A stretch of 64,000 nt of DNA from Betaproteobacteria bacterium (GTDB taxonomy: Bacteria > Pseudomonadota > Gammaproteobacteria > Burkholderiales > UBA6910), in assembly GCA_016183615.1 (NCBI GenBank), contig JACPEG010000049.1:47887-111886 (forward strand), read 5' to 3'. This document shows, one piece after another, positions 44,787 through 52,465 of the stretch. The translations under genes were made by a program, and so were the position numbers. The stretch's first letter is position 1. The number at the start of each line of letters is the position of its first letter. The notes beneath the pieces are model-generated. The model was not told where the DNA came from. It did not search any database and saw only the letters and a program-made list of their open reading frames with translations.

Positions 44787-45767
44787 ATGAGACGGCCGAG
44801 CGAAATATCGCCGCAAGTCTGGTATGGGGGCGGCCTGACGGCTGTCGCCTGCCTGCTCGCGGGCTTGGCCATCGTTGTCGAGGCGGAGCATCTCATGCCC
44901 GGCGTGAACTTCGGTCAACTGCTTTCGTACGAGCTGGCGACCTACGGCAACACACTGCTGGCGTCCGCCACTGCCATTTATCTCGCCAACCTGTGGTTCC
45001 ATGCCGAGGCCGTGGGCCGGTGGGGCTCGCGGCTTGCTGCCGCGGGCGCCGCGGTGGTGCTGGCCGGCTCGGTGACCCATTGGTATGAAATGGAAAGAGT
45101 GTTGCCCAGGGAGATGGCGGGCTCGGCCAATCTGTACGGGGCGCTGCTGCTGGTGAGCGCGATGACTGTGCTCGTGTACCTCGGCGTGGAGTACGCCTAT
45201 CGCAATCGCAGCGCCGGCGCGGTCTTCATGCCCATCATCATGAGCGCCGTGGCGACCGAGATCTGGCTGCTTTCCCACGGTCAGGGTCTGCCCGGCGCGG
45301 AAGCCCTGTCCCTCATCGGCTACTGGACCGATGCGCGCACCCTTGCCGCAGTGATCGGCTTTGCCGCCTTTGCCGTCACCGCCGCCGCGGGCCTGGGCTA
45401 CCTCCTGCGCTACCGGGCCGAAGAGCACGGAGAGTCCCGGGGGCTCGCGCTGCGGATGCTTCCGAACCTCTGGCACATGTACGGGCTCATGTTCGCAGGG
45501 ATCGCGGTAGGGGTCCCGGTATTCGCCGTGGCGACCGTGCTCGGGGCGGCCTCGGCCCATCATGCCCTCGGCAGCGTATGGGCCGGCGGGCCGGCGCAGA
45601 CCTGGGTGGCCACGGTGTTCGTGGTTTACGGCGCGCTCACCCTCGGTCTGCGCTACCTCTCGGGACCGCGGCTCGCATGGTGGTCGGTGGTGGGCTTTGG
45701 CGCCGCCGCCTTCTTCATGATCGGCTTGGGCGTCGTCTCCTTCGGGCCCCTCGCCGCCGTCGCGTAG
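44787..45767 (+). CDS. CcsA-like membrane protein with degenerate WWD motif
   Basis: A 326-residue protein with about eight hydrophobic segments. The layout resembles CcsA/ResC: THWYEMERVLPREMAGSANL ahead of a helix (GALLLVSAMTVLVYLGVEYA), and a later loop. The place of the WWD motif holds SVWAGGPAQTWVATVF, where the Asp and Glu of WxWDPxETW are replaced by Gly and Gln. His residues remain in VTHWYE, LLSHGQG, LWHMYG and SAHHALG. It may have lost synthase activity or may handle haem differently. It follows the ccm operon and precedes a ResA-like gene, a pair reminiscent of system II. Confidence 0.6.
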   Translation: MRRPSEISPQVWYGGGLTAVACLLAGLAIVVEAEHLMPGVNFGQLLSYELATYGNTLLASATAIYLANLWFHAEAVGRWGSRLAAAGAAVVLAGSVTHWYEMERVLPREMAGSANLYGALLLVSAMTVLVYLGVEYAYRNRSAGAVFMPIIMSAVATEIWLLSHGQGLPGAEALSLIGYWTDARTLAAVIGFAAFAVTAAAGLGYLLRYRAEEHGESRGLALRMLPNLWHMYGLMFAGIAVGVPVFAVATVLGAASAHHALGSVWAGGPAQTWVATVFVVYGALTLGLRYLSGPRLAWWSVVGFGAAAFFMIGLGVVSFGPLAAVA

Positions 45768-45809
45768 TACACTTCCACCTTCGCCGGGCGCCCAGGATGC
45801 TGTCGGTCA

Positions 45810-46397
45810 ATGGTCAGCGGTCCCGGCTCAGACTCCATGGCGGCTTCTTTTCCGGTTTCCTCCCGATTTCCGGCAGCGCGGGCGTTGTGGATCGCGCTCG
45901 CGCTGCTGGTCGCCGCGGCCGCAGCCTGCCGTGCGCCGGAAACCGCGGGTCCGGCGGCGGGAGATCCGTTTCCGGATCTGGCGCTGGAGCGCCTCGAAGG
46001 GGGAACCACGTCCCCGGCCGGCTATCGGGGCAAGGTGGTGGTGCTGAATGTCTGGGGCACCTGGTGCGCGCCCTGCCGCAAGGAAATGCCGAGCCTCCAG
46101 GGCCTGGCCGCGAAGACGGACCGGGCGCGGGTGGCCGTGCTGGGGCTGGCCACGGATGCCGACCGCAACCTGGTGCGGGAATTCCTGCTTCAGTACCGGA
46201 TCGAGTTCCCGATTTTCCTGGACCCGGATCGTGTTCAATCGACCGCGGTGCTGCGGGTCAGGGGTTTTCCGGAAACCTTCATCATCGCCCCCGACGGGCG
46301 GCTGCTGGCGCGGGTCCTGGGGGAGCGGGACTGGGAAGCGCCGGCTGTTCTTCACGCGCTGGAAGAGGCCTATCGGGGCGGCCGTCCGCGGTTCTAG
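45810..46397 (+). CDS. ResA/TlpA-like thioredoxin-fold lipoprotein
   Basis: A 195-residue exported thiol-disulfide protein with active site WGTWCAPCRKEMPSL and the cis-Pro loop VRGFPETFIIAPDG. The hydrophobic segment WIALALLVAAAAAC ends in a Cys that may be lipidated. The start may be ATG 45837 instead. Likely reduces apocytochrome Cys residues, overlapping the job of CcmG. Confidence 0.85.
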   Translation: MVSGPGSDSMAASFPVSSRFPAARALWIALALLVAAAAACRAPETAGPAAGDPFPDLALERLEGGTTSPAGYRGKVVVLNVWGTWCAPCRKEMPSLQGLAAKTDRARVAVLGLATDADRNLVREFLLQYRIEFPIFLDPDRVQSTAVLRVRGFPETFIIAPDGRLLARVLGERDWEAPAVLHALEEAYRGGRPRF

Positions 46398-46453
46398 GCG
46401 GAGAACACCGGGCACAGCCGGGGGTGGGCGGCTTCCCGGCGGCAGGTGGAAGT

Positions 46454-46495
46454 TTGATTTGGATCAGGGAGCCGGGACCCGGCCTGCCTTACGAT
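46454..46495 (+). promoter_or_regulatory. FNR-like site and -10 element, reading towards yhcC-ubiUVT
   Basis: TTGATTTGGATCAG (46454-46467) differs by one base from the FNR/DNR consensus TTGAT-N4-ATCAA. A -10-like TACGAT lies at 46490-46495. With a start at about 46502 the site would be centred near -41.5, the class II geometry. The transcript would run antisense through the Sel1 gene into yhcC. Not tested by any other evidence. Confidence 0.4.
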
Positions 46496-46513
46496 CTACC
46501 TTTTGCGCGGCGC

Positions 46514-47044
46514 CTACCGGGCCGGCTTGTAATCGCCGAGAAATCCCTTGGCGCCGGAATTGCCCTGGGCCGCCGCCCGTTGAATCCACTTGATCCCTTC
46601 TTCATGACTCTGCACCAGGCCCTTGCCGGCGAGGAACATGAGGCCCAGCTGATACTGGGCCTCGGAATGCCCCTGCACTGCGGCCTTGAAGTACCACTGG
46701 ACGGCCTTGAGATCCGGGTCGGTCTCCCCTTTCGGGATGCCGAAGCCGAAGGTGTACATGTGGCCCAGCTGGTACTGGGCGTCGGCATTGCCCTGGTCGG
46801 CGGCTTTCGTGAGCCACTCCCGCGCCCGGTGGTCGTTCTCCTTCACGCCCAGTCCCAGGTGATGCATGAGGCCGAGCTTCCACTGGGCCCGGGCGTCGCC
46901 CTTTTCGGCCAGGGGGCGCAGCAGCTGGAGGGCATTGGCGTAGTTGCCGGCATTGAGGGCGCCTACGCCGTCGGCATAGTCGTCGGCGAGCGCAGGCCCG
47001 GCAAGGAACAGGAACAGCGCGGCGGCGGCAAGGACTCTCGGCAT
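46514..47044 (-). CDS. Sel1-repeat exported protein
   Basis: A 176-residue protein with signal peptide (LAAAALFLFLAGPALA) and about four Sel1-like repeats: ALQLLRPLAEKGDARAQWKL, AREWLTKAADQGNADAQYQL, AVQWYFKAAVQGHSEAQYQL, GIKWIQRAAAQGNSGAKGF. Such proteins act as protein-interaction scaffolds; the partner is unknown. It is divergent from yhcC and its coding region may be overlapped by an antisense transcript. Confidence 0.85.
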   Translation of the reverse strand: MPRVLAAAALFLFLAGPALADDYADGVGALNAGNYANALQLLRPLAEKGDARAQWKLGLMHHLGLGVKENDHRAREWLTKAADQGNADAQYQLGHMYTFGFGIPKGETDPDLKAVQWYFKAAVQGHSEAQYQLGLMFLAGKGLVQSHEEGIKWIQRAAAQGNSGAKGFLGDYKPAR

Positions 47045-47099
47045 GGCTGGGCTCCCTTTGGTTTCAGCGACGCTACGGGCGGCGCCGTTTCCTTATTGT

Positions 47100-48092
47100 A
47101 TGGATCGTTCCGCCATTAATCCACATTCGGCCGCCCAGATGGTGCTCCCGGACCTGATCAATACTTTCGGACGCTACCTGCGCGGGCGTTTCGGCGAGCC
47201 GGTGCACAAGGTTTCGATCGACGCCGGGTTCACCTGCCCGAACCGGGACGGCACCAAGGGTGTGGGCGGCTGCACCTTCTGCAACAACGAGTCCTTCAGC
47301 CCCGCGACCCGCATCGCGCGGCCGGTGGCGGAGCAGATCGCGGCGGGCCGCGAGGTCATCGTGAAGCGCACCGGGGCCCGGCGCTACCTCGCCTACTTCC
47401 AGGCCTACACCAACACCTACGGCGATCCTTCGCACCTGGATTCGCTGTACCGGCAGGCGCTGGCCGAACCCGACGTGGTGGGGCTTTCGGTGGGCACCCG
47501 CCCCGACTGCGTGTCTGCGGATGTGCTCGACCTGCTGGCGGGCTATCGCGAAGAGGGCTACGAAGTGTGGCTCGAGCTGGGGCTGCAGTCCGCCTTCGAC
47601 GAGACCCTGGCGCGGGTCAACCGCGGCCACGGCTTTGCCGAGTACCGGGAGGCGGTGATAGGCGCCCGGGCCCGCGGGCTGCCTGTTTGCACCCATCTCA
47701 TCGTGGGGCTCCCCGGGGAAACCCGCGAGCATTGCCTGGAAACCCTGGACCGGGTGCTGGAGCTGGGTACCGACGGCATGAAGCTGCATCCGCTGCACGT
47801 GGTGAAGCATACGAGGCTCGCGATCGAGTGGAAGCGCGGCGGGTATGTCCCGCTCGGCCGCGACGAGTACATCTCCATCGCCTGCGACCTGATCGAGCGC
47901 ACGCCGGAGAACGTGGTGTTCCACCGGGTGACGGGCACCGCCTCGAAGGAAATCCTGCTGGCGCCCGAGTGGTGCTCGCAGAAATGGAACGTGCTGAACG
48001 GCATTGCCCGGGAACTGGAGCGCCGCGGGAGCCGGCAGGGGACATTCGCCGCTCAGCCCCGCGAGCAATCGAGGAATCGGCATGTGGCCTGA
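47100..48092 (+). CDS. yhcC: Radical SAM protein, YhcC / TIGR01212 family
   Basis: Radical S-adenosylmethionine enzyme of unknown reaction, 330 residues. The family start LINTFGRYLRGRFGEPVHKV and the cluster motif (CPNRDGTKGVGGCTFC) are clear; KLHPLHVVKHTRLA is also typical. ATG 47100 is used; ATG 47139 gives the more usual N-terminus. The 3' end overlaps ubiU, which suggests joint expression with the anaerobic ubiquinone genes. Confidence 0.88.
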   Translation: MDRSAINPHSAAQMVLPDLINTFGRYLRGRFGEPVHKVSIDAGFTCPNRDGTKGVGGCTFCNNESFSPATRIARPVAEQIAAGREVIVKRTGARRYLAYFQAYTNTYGDPSHLDSLYRQALAEPDVVGLSVGTRPDCVSADVLDLLAGYREEGYEVWLELGLQSAFDETLARVNRGHGFAEYREAVIGARARGLPVCTHLIVGLPGETREHCLETLDRVLELGTDGMKLHPLHVVKHTRLAIEWKRGGYVPLGRDEYISIACDLIERTPENVVFHRVTGTASKEILLAPEWCSQKWNVLNGIARELERRGSRQGTFAAQPREQSRNRHVA

Positions 48093-49095
48093 GAAGAGAA
48101 TGGAGCTGGTGTGCCCGGCGGGAACGCTGCCGGCGCTGAAGGCGGCGGTGGATAACGGCGCCGACTGCGTGTACCTGGGCTTCCGCGACAATACCAATGC
48201 CCGCAATTTCGCGGGACTCAATTTCGACGATGCCGCGGCGAAGGAGGGCGTGCGCTACGCCCACGGCAAGGGCAGGAGAGTGTTGCTCGCCCTCAATACC
48301 TTTCCCCAGGCCTCCACTTGGGAGCGCTGGACCGCGGCGGTGGACAAGGCGGCGCAGCTCGGCATCGACGCGGTGATTCTCGCCGATGCGGGCCTCATGC
48401 AGTACGCCCGCCAGACCCATCCGCAATTGCGGCTGCACCTCTCGGTCCAGGGCTCGGCCACCAACTACGAGGCCATCAACTTCTACCACGAGCGCTTCGG
48501 CATCCAGCGCGCCGTGCTGCCGCGGGTGCTGGCCCTCGCGCAGGTCGAGCAGGTGGTGAAGAACACGCCGGTGGAGATCGAGGTATTCGGCTTCGGCGGC
48601 CTGTGCGTGATGGTGGAGGGGCGCTGCGCGCTCTCGTCCTACGTGACCGGGGATTCCCCCAACACCTTCGGCGCCTGCTCCCCCGGCCGCGCCGTGCGCT
48701 GGCAGCAGACCCCGGCCGGCATGGAGACGCGGCTGAACGGCGTGCTCATCAACCGCTTCGGCAAGCACGAAAACGCGGGCTATCCCACCATCTGCAAGGG
48801 GCGCTTCGACGTGGCGGGGGAGACCTACTACGCCATCGAAGAGCCGGCGAGCCTCAACACCCTGGAGTTGCTGCCGCAGATGCTCGCCATCGGGGTGCGC
48901 GCCATCAAGATCGAGGGCCGCCAGAGAAGCCCCGCCTACGTGGCCCAGGTGACGAAAGTCTGGCGCGAGGCCATCGACCAGTGCCTGCGCGATCCGGCAC
49001 GCTACGCGGTGAAGCCCGGGTGGATGCAGGAAATGAACAAGGTGGCCGAGGGCAGCCAGCATACGCTGGGGGCCTACCACCGGCCGTGGAAATGA
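48082..49095 (+). CDS. ubiU: O2-independent ubiquinone hydroxylase subunit UbiU
   Basis: U32-peptidase-like [4Fe-4S] protein that with UbiV hydroxylates ubiquinone precursors without oxygen. It has 337 residues and matches UbiU closely: [40 protein letters not shown], and [10 protein letters not shown] at the C-terminus. The four cluster Cys are visible in [23 protein letters not shown] and PTICKGR. Start may be ATG 48100. Overlaps yhcC and ubiV. Confidence 0.95.
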   Translation: MWPEKRMELVCPAGTLPALKAAVDNGADCVYLGFRDNTNARNFAGLNFDDAAAKEGVRYAHGKGRRVLLALNTFPQASTWERWTAAVDKAAQLGIDAVILADAGLMQYARQTHPQLRLHLSVQGSATNYEAINFYHERFGIQRAVLPRVLALAQVEQVVKNTPVEIEVFGFGGLCVMVEGRCALSSYVTGDSPNTFGACSPGRAVRWQQTPAGMETRLNGVLINRFGKHENAGYPTICKGRFDVAGETYYAIEEPASLNTLELLPQMLAIGVRAIKIEGRQRSPAYVAQVTKVWREAIDQCLRDPARYAVKPGWMQEMNKVAEGSQHTLGAYHRPWK

Positions 49096-49994
49096 TCATG
49101 AAGCTGTCGCTCGGACCGATCCTCTACTACTGGCCCCGGGAAACCGTGGAGGCGTTCTACGCCGAGATCGCGGAATCCCCGGTGGATATCGTCTATTTGG
49201 GCGAGGCGGTGTGCTCGCGCCGCCATATCCTGCGCTTCCCGGACTGGCTCGAGCTGGCGGAAAAACTTGCTGCAGCCGGCAAGGAGGTGGTGCTCTCCAC
49301 CCAGGCTCTCATCGAGTCCGAGTCCGATCTCAAGGCCTTGCGCAAGATCACCGGCAACGGCCGCTTCCTGGTGGAAGCCAATGAAATGGGGGCGGTGAAC
49401 CTGTTGGCCGGGCGCGTGCCGTTCGTCGCCGGGCCCCACGTCAACATCTACAACTCCCACACCCTGGCGCTGCTGGCGGAAGCCGGCTGCCGGCGCTGGG
49501 TGATGCCGGTGGAGATGTCGCGGCAGATGCTGGAGCCGATCCAGAAATCACGCCCCGCGGGGATCGAGACCGAGGTGTTCGCCTACGGCCGGATGCCGCT
49601 CGCGTTTTCGGCCCGCTGCTTCACGGCGCGGCATCACAACCTGCAGAAGGACGACTGCCAGTTCCGCTGCCTGGATTACCCCGTCGGACTCACCCTCAAG
49701 ACCCAGGAGGGCGCGCCGTTCCTCACCCTGAACGGCATCCAGACCCAGTCGGCAAAGGTGTACAACCTGGCGGGCGAGCTGGAACAGATGAAGAGCCTGG
49801 GCGTGGACGTGGCGCGCATCAGTCCCCAGCCCTGGCACACGCCGAAGATCATCCGGGTTTTCCGCCAATGCCTGGAGGGACGGCTCGCGGCGGGAGACGC
49901 CCTGGCGCAGATGCAGAAGCTCATGCCGGAAGCCCCCTGCAACGGCTACTGGCACGGCAAGCCCGGCATGGAGCAGGAGCTGGTCGCGGCATGA
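49092..49994 (+). CDS. ubiV: O2-independent ubiquinone hydroxylase subunit UbiV
   Basis: Partner of UbiU, 300 residues. Cluster Cys residues are in [16 protein letters not shown] and in the group [20 protein letters not shown]. The ISPQPWH segment near the C-terminus is also typical. ATGA overlaps at both ends (ubiU and the lipoate-ligase fusion). Confidence 0.94.
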   Translation: MIMKLSLGPILYYWPRETVEAFYAEIAESPVDIVYLGEAVCSRRHILRFPDWLELAEKLAAAGKEVVLSTQALIESESDLKALRKITGNGRFLVEANEMGAVNLLAGRVPFVAGPHVNIYNSHTLALLAEAGCRRWVMPVEMSRQMLEPIQKSRPAGIETEVFAYGRMPLAFSARCFTARHHNLQKDDCQFRCLDYPVGLTLKTQEGAPFLTLNGIQTQSAKVYNLAGELEQMKSLGVDVARISPQPWHTPKIIRVFRQCLEGRLAAGDALAQMQKLMPEAPCNGYWHGKPGMEQELVAA

Positions 49995-51589
49995 ACGATT
50001 TTGCTGAAAAAATCCCGGTCGCCGACAGCGGCCTGAGAAGCGGCTTCGCCAATCACGCGATCGACCGGCTCTGGCTCGCCGAGCACGCAACGGGACAGCG
50101 CGGGGCGGCGCTGCGCTTCTACCGCAGCCTGCCCACGGCGAGCATCGGGCTGCACCAGGCGGCGGAGCGGGAACTGCGCCTCGACTACTGCGCCCGCCGG
50201 GGCATCGACGTGGCGCGCCGCGCAACCGGCGGCGGCGCCCTGTACCTGGACCCCGACCAGCTCGGCTTCAGCCTGGTGCTGCGCCGGCCCCGGGCCTGGG
50301 AGGGCCTGGGGCTGCAGGACCTGCTGTTCCTGTTCTGCGCCGGGATCGCCAACGGGCTGCGCCAGCTCGGGATCGACGCGCGCTTCAAGCGCCCCAACGA
50401 TCTCGAAGTGGCGGGGCGCAAGATCGCCAGCGCCTTTTGCGGGACGAGCCGGAAATCGGTTCTGCTCCAGGGCGTGGTGCTGCTGGAGGCGGACGTGAAA
50501 TCCATGCTGGAGGCGCTGCGCGCGCCCACCGAGAAGCTGTCGGCGGACGGCCTGGCGGCGGCGCGGGAGCGGCTCATCACGGTGCGGGAATGCCAGGGGA
50601 CGGTGCCCGATCCATCGCGCATCCGGGCGGCGCTGCGGGCCGGCCTGTCCTCGACCCTGGGCCTGGAATTCCGCAGCGCGGACTGGCATCTGTCGGGATT
50701 CGACGCGTCGCTGGAAGCGGTGGGCGCCGAGCGCGCCCACGCGACGACCCTCGACTGGACCGACGCCGCCGACTCGGCCATCGAAGCCCTGTGGCGCACG
50801 CCCGAGGCCACCCTGAGGGCGAGGGCGGAGATCGCAGGCGGATTGATCGAACGGCTCGAGCTTGCGGGCGACATCCATATCCATCCGCCGGCGCTGCTCA
50901 AGGCCCTGGAGGACGAATTGGGCGGACTGGCGGTGGATCTGGCGCCGGAAGCCGTCGAGGAATTCTTCTGCCGGAACGGATGCGACATCCTGGGCGCGGC
51001 ATCGCGGGATTTTTCGCGCCTGCTGCAGCTTCTCGCCGAGAAGCACCGGCTGCAGGGAAAGATGCGCCTCGACCGCGACGAGGCCAATTCCCTGATGGTG
51101 GTGGACGAGGAAAACCTGGGGCCGGCGCAGATCGTGGATCGCGCGGGCGTGATGCTGGTGCCCTATTGCGCCAAGCCCCTGTGGTGCAAGTGGCGCGGCC
51201 GCAACGAGTGCCCCGAATGCGGCCTGTGCGAAGTGGGGGAAGCCTACGCGCTGGCCCGGGAGAAGGGGCTTGCCGTTCACACCATCACCAGCTACGAGCA
51301 CCTGGTGACCACGCTGAAAAAAATGCAGGCGGACGGCGTGAAGGGCTACCTGGGCATGTGCTGCAGCCATTTCTTCGTGAAGCGCCACCGGGCGTTCCGC
51401 GAAGCGGGCATGCCGGCGCTGCTGATGGACATCAGCGGCGCCAATTGCTACGAACTCAAGCAGGAGGAGGCGGCCTACGCCGGGAAGTTCCAGGCCCAGG
51501 CGGAAATCAACCTGAACCTGCTGCAGAAGGTCATGCATTTCGTGCCGCCGGCGGCGGCGCGGCAGTCCGCGGGAGGAATCGCGCCATGA
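49991..51589 (+). CDS. Lipoate-protein ligase A-like domain fused to DUF116
   Basis: A 532-residue two-domain protein. Residues 1 to about 330 are a LplA/BPL-type ligase: [19 protein letters not shown] is the adenylate-binding loop and [16 protein letters not shown] carries the catalytic Lys. From about residue 350 the protein matches the Cys-rich DUF116 pattern: [46 protein letters not shown] and [10 protein letters not shown], perhaps a metal or Fe-S site. It lies in ATGA overlaps between ubiV and ubiT, so it probably works with anaerobic ubiquinone synthesis or a related lipoylation step. What it modifies cannot be told from sequence. Confidence 0.8.
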   Translation: MNDFAEKIPVADSGLRSGFANHAIDRLWLAEHATGQRGAALRFYRSLPTASIGLHQAAERELRLDYCARRGIDVARRATGGGALYLDPDQLGFSLVLRRPRAWEGLGLQDLLFLFCAGIANGLRQLGIDARFKRPNDLEVAGRKIASAFCGTSRKSVLLQGVVLLEADVKSMLEALRAPTEKLSADGLAAARERLITVRECQGTVPDPSRIRAALRAGLSSTLGLEFRSADWHLSGFDASLEAVGAERAHATTLDWTDAADSAIEALWRTPEATLRARAEIAGGLIERLELAGDIHIHPPALLKALEDELGGLAVDLAPEAVEEFFCRNGCDILGAASRDFSRLLQLLAEKHRLQGKMRLDRDEANSLMVVDEENLGPAQIVDRAGVMLVPYCAKPLWCKWRGRNECPECGLCEVGEAYALAREKGLAVHTITSYEHLVTTLKKMQADGVKGYLGMCCSHFFVKRHRAFREAGMPALLMDISGANCYELKQEEAAYAGKFQAQAEINLNLLQKVMHFVPPAAARQSAGGIAP

Positions 51590-52056
51590 ACGCCAAGCCC
51601 TTCGTCATTCCCCGGCCGGTGGGGGCCCTGATTTCGCTTCTGCCCCAGTATCCGCCGTCGGTCGTGTTCGCCGCGGCGCTCAATTTTGCGCTGGGCCGCA
51701 TGCTGCCGAAGGACGCTCTGGCGCCCCTCTACGGCAGGCGCGTATGCCTGCGCACCACGGACGCCGGGGTGGTGGTGAATTTCACCCTGACTCCCAACGG
51801 CTTCACTGCCTGCCTCGCCGGGCGCACGCCGGACCTCACCATCAGCGCCAGCGCCCACGACTTCCTGATGCTGGCGCTGCGCCGGGAAGACCCGGACACC
51901 CTGTTCTTCAACCGGCGCCTGGTGATGGAAGGCGATACCGAGCTGGGGCTCCTGGTGAAGAACACCCTCGACGGCCTCGACCTGCCGGCCTTCGATCTCT
52001 CCACCCTGTCCCCGCGCCGGGTTATTTCCGTCCTCAAGTCCCGGCTCCTGCCTTAA
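51586..52056 (+). CDS. ubiT: Ubiquinone accessory lipid-binding protein UbiT (SCP2 domain)
   Basis: A 156-residue SCP2-fold protein that holds hydrophobic ubiquinone precursors for the anaerobic route. RPVGALISLLPQYPPS at the N-terminus, then SCP2 strands (GVVVNFTLTPNGFTACL, PDLTISASAHDFLMLALRRE, NRRLVMEGDTELGLLVKN). ATG 51586 overlaps the preceding stop. It completes yhcC-ubiU-ubiV-lplA/DUF116-ubiT. Confidence 0.92.
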   Translation: MNAKPFVIPRPVGALISLLPQYPPSVVFAAALNFALGRMLPKDALAPLYGRRVCLRTTDAGVVVNFTLTPNGFTACLAGRTPDLTISASAHDFLMLALRREDPDTLFFNRRLVMEGDTELGLLVKNTLDGLDLPAFDLSTLSPRRVISVLKSRLLP

Positions 52057-52070
52057 CCTGCAGTTGGATC

Positions 52071-52302
52071 GGTGCGTGGGACGCACCCTACGCGCGGCCA
52101 AGGGTTCGTTCGCAGGGTGCGCCCTGCGCACCGGCATTCTCCGGCGCTTCCGATCGGTGCGTGGGACGCATGCGCGTCACCACCGACCGTAGGGCGGAAC
52201 CACGCAGTGGGTTCCGCCGATAATTTGTCGGTGCAACCCGCTCCGCAGTTGCCCCCTACGCGCGGCCAAGGGTTCGTTCGCAGAGTGCGCCCTGCGCACC
52301 GG
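52071..52302. repeat. Palindromic intergenic repeats, family B with an inserted different unit
   Basis: GGTGCGTGGGACGCACCCTAC, CAGGGTGCGCCCTGCGCACCGG and a third GGTGCGTGGGACGC unit. These are followed by a different inverted repeat (TAGGGCGGAACCACGCAGTG then GGGTTCCGCC) and a copy of CGCGGCCAAGGGTTCGTTCG seen twice. It lies between ubiT and the nrdD promoter. Confidence 0.8.
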
Positions 52303-52308
52303 TCGTTC

Positions 52309-52363
52309 TTGACTCTCCACAAGCTGATGTGTAACCTAATCTCATGCACACAATATATTGTGG
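52309..52363 (+). promoter_or_regulatory. nrdD promoter with two NrdR boxes
   Basis: TTGACT (52309-52314), 17 bases, TAACCT (52332-52337) forms a plausible promoter. A near-perfect NrdR box ACACAATATATTGTGG lies at 52348-52363 (consensus acaCwAtATaTwGtgt). A weaker box CACAAGCTGATGTG begins 31 bases upstream at 52318. A 31-base spacing (three helix turns) is the usual NrdR pair. NrdR represses ribonucleotide reductase genes when dATP is plentiful. Confidence 0.72.
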
Positions 52364-52465
52364 TCAACGGGCCAAAAGCGCCCGGGCCCGGCGGCTGAAA
52401 AAAGCGCCCCTCGGCGGGTAAGGAAAACAGGGCGGGTGGACAACAAGAAGGGGAGAAGGAGAAGA

